From contig NC_006396.1 of assembly GCF_000011085.1 (NCBI RefSeq), forward strand, positions 930,001-994,000: a DNA stretch of 64,000 nt, read 5' to 3'. This stretch comes from Haloarcula marismortui ATCC 43049. Its GTDB lineage: Archaea; Halobacteriota; Halobacteria; Halobacteriales; Haloarculaceae. The position numbers and the translations under genes were made by a program. The notes below the pieces were generated by a model. The model saw only the letters and a list, made by a program, of their open reading frames with translations. It was not told where the DNA came from and did not search any database. Every line of letters starts with the position of its first letter. Position 1 is the stretch's first letter. Positions 52,560 to 60,363 of the stretch are shown piece after piece.

Positions 52560-54386
52560 ATGTACGAACACGATGTCATCGTGGTCGGCGCGGGTGGCGC
52601 TGGCCTCAGGGCGGCTATTGCAGCGAACGAAGAGGGTGCAGATGTTGCCCTCGTGACCAAGCTCCATCCGGTTCGGAGCCACACAGGTGCCGCGGAGGGT
52701 GGAATCAACGCCGCCCTTCAGGAAGGGGACTCCTGGGACCTCCACGCGTACGACACGATGAAGGGGTCCGACTACCTCGGCGACGCCCCTGCCATCGACA
52801 CCTTCGCCAAGGACGCTCCGGAAGAGGTCATCCAGCTCGAACACTGGGGGATGCCCTTCTCGCGTGAGGACGACGGCCGCGTCTCTCAGCGACCGTTCGG
52901 TGGCCTCTCCTATCCGCGGACGACGTACGCGGGTGCCGAAACCGGTCACCACCTGTTGCACACGATGTACGAACAGGCGGTCAAGCGCGGCATCGAGGTG
53001 TACGACGAGTGGTACGTGACCCAGCTCGCGGTCACCGACCACGACGACCCCGAGGACCGTGTCTGTCACGGCTGTGTCGCCTACGACATCAAGTCCGGCG
53101 AAGTTCAGGGCTTCCGCGCCAACAACGGCGTGATTCTCGCAACCGGTGGGCTGGGACAGGCCTTCGACCACACCACGAACGCCGTCGCCAACACCGGCGA
53201 CGGCTGTGCGATGGCCTACCGCGCCGGCGTCCCGATGGAGGACATGGAGATGATCCAGTTCCACCCGACGACGCTGCCGTCCACGGGCGTCCTCATTTCT
53301 GAGGGGGTTCGCGGTGAGGGTGGTATCCTCTACAACGACAACGAGGAGCGGTTCATGTTCGAGCACGGCTACGCCAACAACGAGGGGGAACTGGCCTCCC
53401 GCGACGTGGTCGCCCGTGCTGAACTGACGGAGGTCAACGAGGGCCGCGGCGTCGAGGACGAGTACGTCGACCTCGACATGCGCCACCTCGGCGAGGAGCG
53501 CATTCTCGACCGCCTTGAGAACATCCTCCACCTCGCGGAGGACTTCGAGGGCGTCGACGGCCTCGACGAGCCGATGCCGGTCAAGCCCGGCCAACACTAC
53601 GCCATGGGCGGCGTCGAAACCGACGAGAACGGCGAGACGTGCATCGACGGCCTCTACGCGGCCGGCGAAACTGCGTGTGTTTCGCTGCACGGCGCGAACC
53701 GGCTCGGGGGCAACGCCCTGCCGGAACTGCTCGTGTTCGGTGCCCGGGCCGGCCACCACGCCGCCGGCAAGGACATGAAGACCGCCGAAATCCAGACTGG
53801 CCCGTCCGCCAAGAGCGAACCCGGCGACGTGGAGCCGCCGGTCGACCCCGGCGCAATCGACGCCAGCAGCGGCGACGTCGCCGCCGACGGAGCCGCCATC
53901 GAACCGAAAGCGGTGCTCGAAAGCACTGTTGAGCAGGAACGCCAGCGCATCGAGGACCTCATCGAATCCGACGGCATCAACCACGCCGAAGTCCGCGCAG
54001 ACGTACAGGAGACGATGACTGACAACGTCAACGTGTTCCGGACTGAAGAAGGCCTTGAGAAGGCCCTTCGGGACCTCCGGTCGGCGCGCAAGGAGTACGA
54101 GAACGTCGCTGTCGAAGACCCATCCCGGACCTACAACACGGACCTTATCCACACCATCGAGACTCGCAACATCCTCGATGTGGCCGAGGCCATCACGCTC
54201 GGCGCGCTTGCCCGCGAAGAGTTCCGCGGCGCACATTGGCGTGCTGAGCACCAGGAACGCAAGGACGAGGAGTGGATCAAGCACACGATGCTTGCCTGGA
54301 ACGAAGGACAGCCAGAGCTGTACTACAAGCCCGTCATCCTCGAAGGCGACGAAGAGACCTACGAACCGAAGGTCCGGTCGTACTGA
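52560..54386 (+). CDS. sdhA: Succinate dehydrogenase flavoprotein subunit
   Basis: The 608-residue flavoprotein has the FAD-binding start DVIVVGAGGAGLRAAIAANE and the covalent-FAD histidine in RSHTGAAEGGINAAL. Active-site motifs are FHPTTLPSTGVLISEGVRGE and CVSLHGANRLGGNALPELLV. It oxidises succinate to fumarate. It has its own TATA-like GGCTTAAG near 52507, needed because a histidine kinase gene separates it from sdhCDB. A Glu/Pro-rich insertion around residues 410-450 (SEPGDVEPPVDPGAIDASSG) is typical of halophilic surface loops. Confidence 0.95.
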   Translation: MYEHDVIVVGAGGAGLRAAIAANEEGADVALVTKLHPVRSHTGAAEGGINAALQEGDSWDLHAYDTMKGSDYLGDAPAIDTFAKDAPEEVIQLEHWGMPFSREDDGRVSQRPFGGLSYPRTTYAGAETGHHLLHTMYEQAVKRGIEVYDEWYVTQLAVTDHDDPEDRVCHGCVAYDIKSGEVQGFRANNGVILATGGLGQAFDHTTNAVANTGDGCAMAYRAGVPMEDMEMIQFHPTTLPSTGVLISEGVRGEGGILYNDNEERFMFEHGYANNEGELASRDVVARAELTEVNEGRGVEDEYVDLDMRHLGEERILDRLENILHLAEDFEGVDGLDEPMPVKPGQHYAMGGVETDENGETCIDGLYAAGETACVSLHGANRLGGNALPELLVFGARAGHHAAGKDMKTAEIQTGPSAKSEPGDVEPPVDPGAIDASSGDVAADGAAIEPKAVLESTVEQERQRIEDLIESDGINHAEVRADVQETMTDNVNVFRTEEGLEKALRDLRSARKEYENVAVEDPSRTYNTDLIHTIETRNILDVAEAITLGALAREEFRGAHWRAEHQERKDEEWIKHTMLAWNEGQPELYYKPVILEGDEETYEPKVRSY

Positions 54387-54425
54387 CGACCTGACCGTCG
54401 GCTGCAATATCTGTTTCTGCGAATT

Positions 54426-54746
54426 TCAGGGCGCGCCGACGAGGACGAACGTGCTCTCGGTGTCGCCGTTGTGGATTGTCCGTTCCGCCTCCGGCGGGAG
54501 CTTGATTGCGTCGCCCGCTTCCAGAGACACGCTTTCGCCGTCAACCTCGACGGTGGCTGTCCCCTCGACGAGGATGTACACCTCCTCATGGCCTTCGTCG
54601 GCGTGATCGTGTGGCTTGCCAGTCCAGCCGGCCTCACAGTCCAGTACAGTGACGCCGACCTGCTCACAGTCCAGCGGGTCTCGGAGGAAGTGCATCGCAT
54701 CTGCGACCGGTTCCACGTCGGTGTAGTTGACTTTCGTGTAGCTCAC
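54426..54746 (-). CDS. Small cupin protein
   Basis: I choose the GTG at 54746 (VSYTKVNYTDVEPVADAMHF), giving 106 residues; no suitable ATG is available upstream of the cupin core. Motif 1 is GWTGKPHDHADEGHEEVYIL with metal-binding His/Glu residues, and motif 2 is SLEAGDAIKLPPEAERTIHN with the last His. It is a one-domain cupin whose substrate is unknown; many act as metal-dependent isomerases or oxygenases, or as small-molecule binders. The strong resemblance to typical haloarchaeal cupins supports the call. Confidence 0.82.
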   Translation of the reverse strand: MSYTKVNYTDVEPVADAMHFLRDPLDCEQVGVTVLDCEAGWTGKPHDHADEGHEEVYILVEGTATVEVDGESVSLEAGDAIKLPPEAERTIHNGDTESTFVLVGAP

Positions 54747-54957
54747 ATCCACTGCTGTCGCTGGCCAGCACAAAGTAAGTTGTTGTGAATCCGAAAAGAA
54801 AGAGCGCAGGGGCGATACCACTCACACCCTGTGCGTTGCCGCTGGAAGGCACAGACCAGCGTCCGGTTAAATCGCAGCAGAGTATCAGGAGTTTTGGGTG
54901 CGGAAACACCCGGAATCATCACTTACTTGGTTGTCAGGAACGTATTATAGGTAGCTT

Positions 54958-55059
54958 GGAAGGGTGGCTCAGTGGTAGAGCGCTACCAACCAACATGCCA
55001 GAATCGGTTGGTGGTTACCCCGCAAAGGGCTCCGCGTGGTTCGACTCCCGCCCCTTCCA
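54958..55059 (+). tRNA. tRNA-like gene of unusual architecture, identity unresolved
   Basis: The acceptor stem is perfect (GGAAGGG/CCCTTCC, discriminator A). The D arm is canonical (GCTC-AGTGGTA-GAGC) and the T loop is TTCGACT. The centre is odd: CTACCAACC pairs with GGTTGGTGG as a 9-base-pair arm closing a 14-base loop (AACATGCCAGAATC). A variable-type hairpin CCC-CGCAAA-GGG follows, and the T stem needs one bulged T. A T-run terminator (ATTTTTG) follows. It could be an intron-containing tRNA or a degenerate one; I cannot assign an anticodon. Confidence 0.55.
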
Positions 55060-55435
55060 TTTTTGCGTCTCGCTGATAGCGACTGCAGTCTGTTTTCTCA
55101 GCAGCACCTCAGTCGGCCGTATCTGATGGGTCGCTAATCAAGAACTACGGTACCGCTGAAAGTTGGAATTGACTGTCGGCGGTGAGGTAGTGCAAGGCGT
55201 CGATGTGGGATCCGACGCCTCACAGGAAGTGGAAAGGTAAGGAATGTGGGGGTGGGGGTGGGGGTGGTGCGGCACCAGTATGGTGCCTGTTAGAAACAAT
55301 GCGGGGAGCTGTATAAAAAGTCACCGCTGTGGTTATCATATCTGATTTTTCGATAGCTCGCCAGTACCGGATTCCACGCCATTGGTGCAGAGAATATTCG
55401 GAGAAATAGCGGCGCCGTAGCCCGGTTTCAGTCAG
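55060..55435. other. Structured, G-rich intergenic region
   Basis: This 376-base gap holds a perfect hairpin GGCGTCG...CGACGCC (55196-55219), three G5 runs separated by single T (55248-55264), and a hairpin GGCACC-agtat-GGTGCC (55271-55287). A TATA-like GTATAAAAAG follows near 55310. No protein frame is convincing. It may encode a small non-coding RNA or hold terminators for the flanking genes. Confidence 0.4.
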
Positions 55436-55660
55436 CTACTTATGGGTGAACAATACAACGCTCCCGTCGTTGATCGTTGTACAGAGATCCATCTCGAAGT
55501 CGAGATTGAGGGACGTGAACTCCTGCTTGCAGACGACCATATCGTCGAACGGTTCTTCACAGGACGGACAGGCCACGGCCGTCGTGTTCTGGTAAGAAGC
55601 GATCGCCTCGTTATCCTCGCGCGGCGTTAGCGACGAGCGGAGTTCGTCAAAATCGTCCAT
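55436..55660 (-). CDS. Small zinc-binding protein (DUF7385-like)
   Basis: The ATG at 55660 (MDDFDELRSSLTPREDNEAI) gives 74 residues; an ATG at 55687 adds nine. The ACPSCEEPF and VVCKQEF cysteines, with a later LCTTINDG Cys, form a small zinc-binding site. The C-terminal NDGSVVLFTHK is a signature I associate with a haloarchaeal family (DUF7385 by recollection). Function unknown. It is divergent from the cobalamin genes. Confidence 0.7.
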   Translation of the reverse strand: MDDFDELRSSLTPREDNEAIASYQNTTAVACPSCEEPFDDMVVCKQEFTSLNLDFEMDLCTTINDGSVVLFTHK

Positions 55661-55727
55661 GTTCGGGCTACCGCGGGCGTACGGCATAAATCATACGCCG
55701 CCCCAGCACCAAGGTATTAAAGTTGAC

Positions 55728-55747
55728 TTGTGGTAATACAACCACAA
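55728..55747. promoter_or_regulatory. Inverted repeat overlapping the cobT-like start codon
   Basis: TTGTGGT-aataca-ACCACAA is a perfect 7-base inverted repeat whose last base is the A of the ATG at 55747. The TATA-like GGTATTAAAG lies about 33 bases upstream, so the mRNA is leaderless and the palindrome sits across the initiation region. It is a probable repressor operator. Confidence 0.55.
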
Positions 55748-56787
55748 TGAGTTCACCCGGTGGCGGCACGCGCTTTGCACTCGTCGCAGGAACCACGGAA
55801 ACCGCAGGTCGGGCGGGGATCAGCGCCGCCGGAGCCGATCCCGAACTAATGTCGGTAACGCCCGCCGCAGACGCTGAATTAGTGACATACGGCACACCAG
55901 TTCGGACGGACGTGACACCAGTCAGTCCGAGCGGCTGTCCGACGCCAGCGCTGGTGACACGGGCCGCCCGAGAAGTCCTTGGATTTGATGTCACAGTTGT
56001 CGATGGCGGACTGGCCGAGAAAACGGGGGCGCCAACAGTCTCAGTCGGCGCACGCCCGGGAAAAGACATCGCAGAGCAGGACCCGGTGTCGACGGCCCAC
56101 GGGGCGTTCGCGGCCGCCAGACAGTTCGGCCAGTCGCTCCCGGCCGACGAGCTGTATCTGGGCGAAACCATTCCCGGCGGGACGACGACGGCACTCGGCG
56201 TCCTCCGTGCGCTGGGCGAAGACGGGATGGTCTCCTCGTCGCTCCCCGAAAACCCCACAGCGCAGAAATCGGAGGTGGTCGCCGAGGGACTGCAAGCCAG
56301 TTCGCTGGAGCCGGGCGACGCCGCAAACGAACCGAAACGGGCGGTCCGCCGGATGGGTGACCCCGTTCTGGCAACGCTCGCCGGGCTGACCGCAGGGGCC
56401 GTCGAGAGCGATACCGCAGTGACGCTGGCCGGCGGCAGCCAGTGCGTCGCCGTCGCTGCGCTGGTCCGCCACGGCGGCTACGAGGGACCGCTCGGACTGG
56501 CGACGACAAGCTACGTGGCTGACGACGAGAGCGCCGACGTGCGGGCGTCGGTTGACAGACTCGACCTCGACCTGACGGTAACGGACCCCGGCTTCGACCG
56601 GAGCGACCACGTCGCGATGGAACGGTTCGTCGCCGGCGAAGCCAAGGAGGGGGTCGGGATGGGCGGCGCGCTGGCGCTGGCCGACCGCGCCGGCATTCCG
56701 ATGGCAGAGGTTCGGGACCGCTTTGCGGCCATCTACGACGACCTGATCGGCGACGCGCCCACAGCAACGGCCGAGGAGAGGACGTGA
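55747..56787 (+). CDS. cobT: CobT-like nicotinate mononucleotide:base phosphoribosyltransferase (UPF0284 type)
   Basis: From the ATG at 55747 the 346-residue protein ([20 protein letters not shown]) matches the archaeal CobT-like/UPF0284 family. Motifs include [60 protein letters not shown], and the C-terminal [18 protein letters not shown]. It would activate the lower-ligand base of cobalamin by transferring phosphoribose from nicotinate mononucleotide. The neighbouring cbiA gene and a four-base overlap (GTGA) support a role in cobalamin synthesis. Confidence 0.85.
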   Translation: MSSPGGGTRFALVAGTTETAGRAGISAAGADPELMSVTPAADAELVTYGTPVRTDVTPVSPSGCPTPALVTRAAREVLGFDVTVVDGGLAEKTGAPTVSVGARPGKDIAEQDPVSTAHGAFAAARQFGQSLPADELYLGETIPGGTTTALGVLRALGEDGMVSSSLPENPTAQKSEVVAEGLQASSLEPGDAANEPKRAVRRMGDPVLATLAGLTAGAVESDTAVTLAGGSQCVAVAALVRHGGYEGPLGLATTSYVADDESADVRASVDRLDLDLTVTDPGFDRSDHVAMERFVAGEAKEGVGMGGALALADRAGIPMAEVRDRFAAIYDDLIGDAPTATAEERT

Positions 56788-58109
56788 ACATGGAGGGGTT
56801 CGTTCTCGCCGGCACAAGCTCCGGCGTCGGCAAGACCGTTGCCACGCTGGCGACCTTGACAGCGCTCGAAGACGCCGGGTATCAGCCCCAGCCGGCCAAG
56901 GCTGGCCCGGACTTCATTGACCCGAGTCATCACGAAGCACTCGTCGACACGCCGTCGCGGACGCTCGACCCCTGGCTTGCGGGCGAGGACGGGATGCGCC
57001 GGACCTACTGGCGCGGCACGGGCGATATCTGCGTCGTGGAGGGCGTGATGGGGCTCTACGACGGGACGAAGACGTCGACGGCAGCGGTCGCCGAGGGGCT
57101 GGACCTCCCAGTTGTTCTGGTCGTGGACGCGAAGGCTGGCATGGAGAGCGTCGCCGCGACGGCGCTCGGGTTCGCACAGTACGCCGACCGCATCGGTGTC
57201 GACATCGAGGTGGCCGGCATCCTCGCACAGCGCGCCCACGGCGGCCGGCACGCCGACGGTATCAGGGACGCGCTTCCCGAGGATCTTACGTACTTCGGTC
57301 GAATTCCGCCGATGTCAGACCTTGAGATTCCCGACCGCCATCTGGGGCTACATATGGGCTCAGAGGCCGGGCTCGACCGTGACGCACTCTCGACAGCGGC
57401 AGAGACCATCGATATCGAGCGGCTGGTCGAAACGGCACGGGCACCACCGGAAGTGGCGACTACGGAGCGAAATACTGGCGACTCGCCGGCTGACCGCCGG
57501 GTCGCCGTTGCACAGGACAGCGCGTTCTGTTTCATCTACCCCTCAGTACTCGAACGACTCCGGTCTGAGGCGTCCGTCGAGCCGTTCTCGCCGGTCGCCG
57601 GTGACTCAGTGCCTGATGCCGATGCGATATATCTGCCCGGCGGCTATCCAGAACTCCACGGCGAGTCGCTCGAAACCGGCGGGACACTCGATGAAATAGC
57701 CGTTCGTGCCGCCGACGGTGTCCCCGTCTACGGCGAGTGTGGCGGGCTGATGGCGCTGTCGGAGTCGCTGACGACGACCGACGGCGACACCTACGAGATG
57801 GCCGGTGTTCTCCCCGCAGACATCGAGATGCAGGACCGGTATCAGGCGCTCGACCACGTGGAGCTAGAGGCACGGGCGGACACCGTTGCGGCCACGTCGG
57901 GGGCGCACCGCCGCGGACACGAGTTCCACTACTCTGCAGCGACCCTCGGCAGCGATGCGTCGTTCGCTTTCGACATGGTTCGGGGCGACGGTATCGACGG
58001 CGAACACGACGGCCTCACAGAATACAGCACCATCGGGACGTACTGTCATTGCCACGGCGAAAGTGGCGCGTTCGACCGTCTGCTTGCAGTGCCTTCGAAG
58101 GATATCTGA
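56784..58109 (+). CDS. cbiA: Cobyrinate a,c-diamide synthase
   Basis: The product is 441 residues from the overlapping GTG at 56784 (an ATG at 56790 also fits). The N-terminal P-loop ATPase domain has [19 protein letters not shown] and the [19 protein letters not shown] motif. The C-terminal class I glutamine amidotransferase-like domain has [13 protein letters not shown], nucleophile Cys in [13 protein letters not shown], and a late His in RRGHEFHYS. It amidates the a and c side chains of cobyrinate using glutamine and ATP. Confidence 0.93.
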   Translation: MNMEGFVLAGTSSGVGKTVATLATLTALEDAGYQPQPAKAGPDFIDPSHHEALVDTPSRTLDPWLAGEDGMRRTYWRGTGDICVVEGVMGLYDGTKTSTAAVAEGLDLPVVLVVDAKAGMESVAATALGFAQYADRIGVDIEVAGILAQRAHGGRHADGIRDALPEDLTYFGRIPPMSDLEIPDRHLGLHMGSEAGLDRDALSTAAETIDIERLVETARAPPEVATTERNTGDSPADRRVAVAQDSAFCFIYPSVLERLRSEASVEPFSPVAGDSVPDADAIYLPGGYPELHGESLETGGTLDEIAVRAADGVPVYGECGGLMALSESLTTTDGDTYEMAGVLPADIEMQDRYQALDHVELEARADTVAATSGAHRRGHEFHYSAATLGSDASFAFDMVRGDGIDGEHDGLTEYSTIGTYCHCHGESGAFDRLLAVPSKDI

Positions 58110-58181
58110 CGTACGGCCAGCCGTCGGACGCGTGGCTGACTGCCCGCAACCTTTTTTTCGGCAGACAGCCTCGTTCTGATA

Positions 58182-58991
58182 ATGAACGAGTTGCGCGACC
58201 TACTCGGAGACCTGGTCGCAGACGTCGACGCCGTGTTCCTGTTTTCCCCGAACGCGTCGTTTTTCGAGGAGTTCGACGACGTCGATGAAGAAATCGTCGT
58301 TGTCGGCCCGGAGAACACTCTCGATGCGGAACCGTTTGTCGAGCTACCGATCGATTTCACCGACCTTGAAGGCCGCCTCCGCTTCGGTATCGAGGGCGCA
58401 CTGGAGCAGGGCATCGTCGACGAGGGCGACGAAGTGCTCTGTGTGACCGAGGTGCTGGACGGGGCCGAGAACACGCTCGTGCGGGTCCAGACCAACGATT
58501 TCTCACCCTCCGGCGTGTACGACATGTTCGTCAACTCGCGGGCGGACGCAAGTGTCGTCCGTGATGTCTTCGAGGTCGCCATCGAACTGGGGAAGAAAGG
58601 CCAGAAGGGCAAGCCTGTCGGCGCTCTGTTCGTCGTCGGCGACGCCGGCAAGGTGATGAACAAGTCCCGGCCGCTGTCGTACAACCCTTTCGAGAAGTCC
58701 CACGTCCACGTCGGCGACCCCATTGTCAACGTGATGCTCAAGGAGTTCTCGCGGCTCGACGGCGCGTTCGTCATCTCCGACGCCGGCAAGATTGTCTCCG
58801 CATACCGGTATCTTGAACCCTCCGCGGAGGGGGTCGACATCCCCAAGGGCCTCGGGGCCCGGCACATGGCGGCCGGCGCGGTCACCCGTGACACCATGGC
58901 GACGGCTATCGTTCTCTCAGAGAGTGACGGGCTCGTACGGGCGTTCAAAGGCGGGGAGTTAGTCCTCGAGATCGATCCCGAGGAGTACTGA
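58182..58991 (+). CDS. dacZ: Diadenylate cyclase (DacZ-type)
   Basis: The 269-residue protein has an N-terminal regulatory domain (about 1-110) and a C-terminal DAC domain with LDGAFVISDAGKIVSAYRYL (the DGA motif) and KGLGARHMAAGAVTRDTMAT (the GxRH motif). It makes c-di-AMP from two ATP. In haloarchaea DacZ is the sole diadenylate cyclase, and c-di-AMP is tied to osmotic control. The stop is followed two bases later by an MscS-like channel gene, so the two are one operon. Confidence 0.92.
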   Translation: MNELRDLLGDLVADVDAVFLFSPNASFFEEFDDVDEEIVVVGPENTLDAEPFVELPIDFTDLEGRLRFGIEGALEQGIVDEGDEVLCVTEVLDGAENTLVRVQTNDFSPSGVYDMFVNSRADASVVRDVFEVAIELGKKGQKGKPVGALFVVGDAGKVMNKSRPLSYNPFEKSHVHVGDPIVNVMLKEFSRLDGAFVISDAGKIVSAYRYLEPSAEGVDIPKGLGARHMAAGAVTRDTMATAIVLSESDGLVRAFKGGELVLEIDPEEY

Positions 58992-58993
58992 GG

Positions 58994-59788
58994 ATGCAGT
59001 TTGGTTTCGACTGGGCAACCATCATCCGGCAGGTGTTCTCGCCACAGGGAACGTTCGTCTTTTCGCTCGTGGTACTGGCGTTTGGCATCGTGCTCGGCTA
59101 TCTCGTCTGGCGCTCGTCCCGGCGGTTCATGCGCGAACTCGGTGTGCCAGAGGCAGTTGAGGGGACACCGTTCGAGCGGACGGCGCGGGGACTCGGCACA
59201 TCAACTGTCGGCATCGTCTCGAACCTAGCGGCGCTGTTTATCTACATTACGACGGTCACCGCCGTCCTCAACATCGCGCAACTGACAGACCCGGAACTGT
59301 ACTGGGCCCGCTTCACGTCGTTCCTACCTGACCTGTTTATCGCCCTGTTCGCCGTCATCATCGGCCTCATCGCGGGCGACAAGGCCAAGCTCATCGTCTC
59401 CGAGCGACTGCGCAGCGTCAAGATGCCCGAGGCGACGGTGCTGCCCGAACTCGTCAAGTACAGTATCTTCTATCTGGCAGTACTCATCGCACTCGGGCAA
59501 CTGGGCGTCGAGACGCTCGCCCTGCTCATTCTCCTCGGGGCGTACGCGTTCGGGCTGGTGTTCGTCTGTGGACTGGCACTGAAGGACATCCTGCAGGCCG
59601 GTGCAGCCGGTCTTTACCTCCTGTTGACAGAGCCATACAGCATCGGGGACGAAATTGTCATCGGTGACCAGAGCGGCATCGTGCAAGAAGTCGACATCCT
59701 CGTCACGCGTATCGAGAGCGACGGCGAGGAGTACATCATCCCGAACAAGCGCGTGTTCAACACGGGTATCGTCCGTATTCGCGGCTAA
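58994..59788 (+). CDS. MscS-type mechanosensitive channel-like protein
   Basis: The 264-residue protein has four to five transmembrane helices (about 20-42, 70-95, 110-130, 150-190) and an MscS beta domain at the end (YSIGDEIVIGDQSGIVQEVD, with VTRIESDGEEYIIPNKRVFN). It lacks the larger C-terminal cage of E. coli MscS. Co-transcription with dacZ suggests ion or osmolyte efflux linked to c-di-AMP. It converges with the acyltransferase gene. Confidence 0.88.
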   Translation: MQFGFDWATIIRQVFSPQGTFVFSLVVLAFGIVLGYLVWRSSRRFMRELGVPEAVEGTPFERTARGLGTSTVGIVSNLAALFIYITTVTAVLNIAQLTDPELYWARFTSFLPDLFIALFAVIIGLIAGDKAKLIVSERLRSVKMPEATVLPELVKYSIFYLAVLIALGQLGVETLALLILLGAYAFGLVFVCGLALKDILQAGAAGLYLLLTEPYSIGDEIVIGDQSGIVQEVDILVTRIESDGEEYIIPNKRVFNTGIVRIRG

Positions 59789-59794
59789 GTGAGG

Positions 59795-60313
59795 TTACGC
59801 TTCTTCGGTTGTCTCGTCGTCCGCGCCCAGCGGTTCGGCCGGGACGCCAGCAACGGTCGTCTCTGGCGGCACGTCGGCAGCCACCAGCGAGTTCGCGGCG
59901 ACCTGAGCGCCCGCGCCGATCTCGACGCCGGGAAGCACAATCGCGCCCGCACCAATCATGGCCCGCTCCCCGACAACGACTTCGCCAGTGCGGTACTCAT
60001 CCTGCAGGAACTCATGACACAGCAGCGTCGCGTCGTAGCCGATGATAGCGTGGTCCTCGACGGTGATGAGTTCCGGCCAGAACACGTCCGGCGTTGACTC
60101 CAAGCCCCACGCGACGCCGTCGCCGACAGTGACACCGAGTCGCGAGAGCAGCCAGTTCTTCAGCCGGAGGCTCGGCGAGATGCGACAGACGAGGATGACG
60201 ACGTAGTTGACCATCACCCGGAGCGGGTGTTTGGCGTCCGGCCACGGGAACAGGGAATTGTGCGGGCCGGGCGTCGGGTGCTGGCGCAGCCGGTCGTGTC
60301 GTGGACCACTCAC
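59795..60313 (-). CDS. Hexapeptide-repeat acyltransferase
   Basis: I use the GTG at 60313 (VSGPRHDRLRQHPTPGPHNS), giving 172 residues; the frame is open further upstream but those codons overlap trkH in another frame and do not look coding. A short N-terminal membrane-associated helix (VMVNYVVILVCRISPSLRL) is followed by left-handed beta-helix repeats (GVTVGDGVAWGLESTPDVFW, then GAIVLPGVEIGAGAQVAANS). It resembles the maltose/galactoside acetyltransferase group. Substrate unknown. It follows trkH by 50 bases on the same strand. Confidence 0.75.
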   Translation of the reverse strand: MSGPRHDRLRQHPTPGPHNSLFPWPDAKHPLRVMVNYVVILVCRISPSLRLKNWLLSRLGVTVGDGVAWGLESTPDVFWPELITVEDHAIIGYDATLLCHEFLQDEYRTGEVVVGERAMIGAGAIVLPGVEIGAGAQVAANSLVAADVPPETTVAGVPAEPLGADDETTEEA

Positions 60314-60363
60314 GTCTGTCGTGTACGGGGCCGCGATAATCAAACCCGTCGGCTCGCCGGCGG

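Noticed and set aside
52434-54407. 657-codon minus-strand frame opposite sdhA
   Set aside because: sdhA is fully supported by FAD and active-site motifs; the antisense frame has none.
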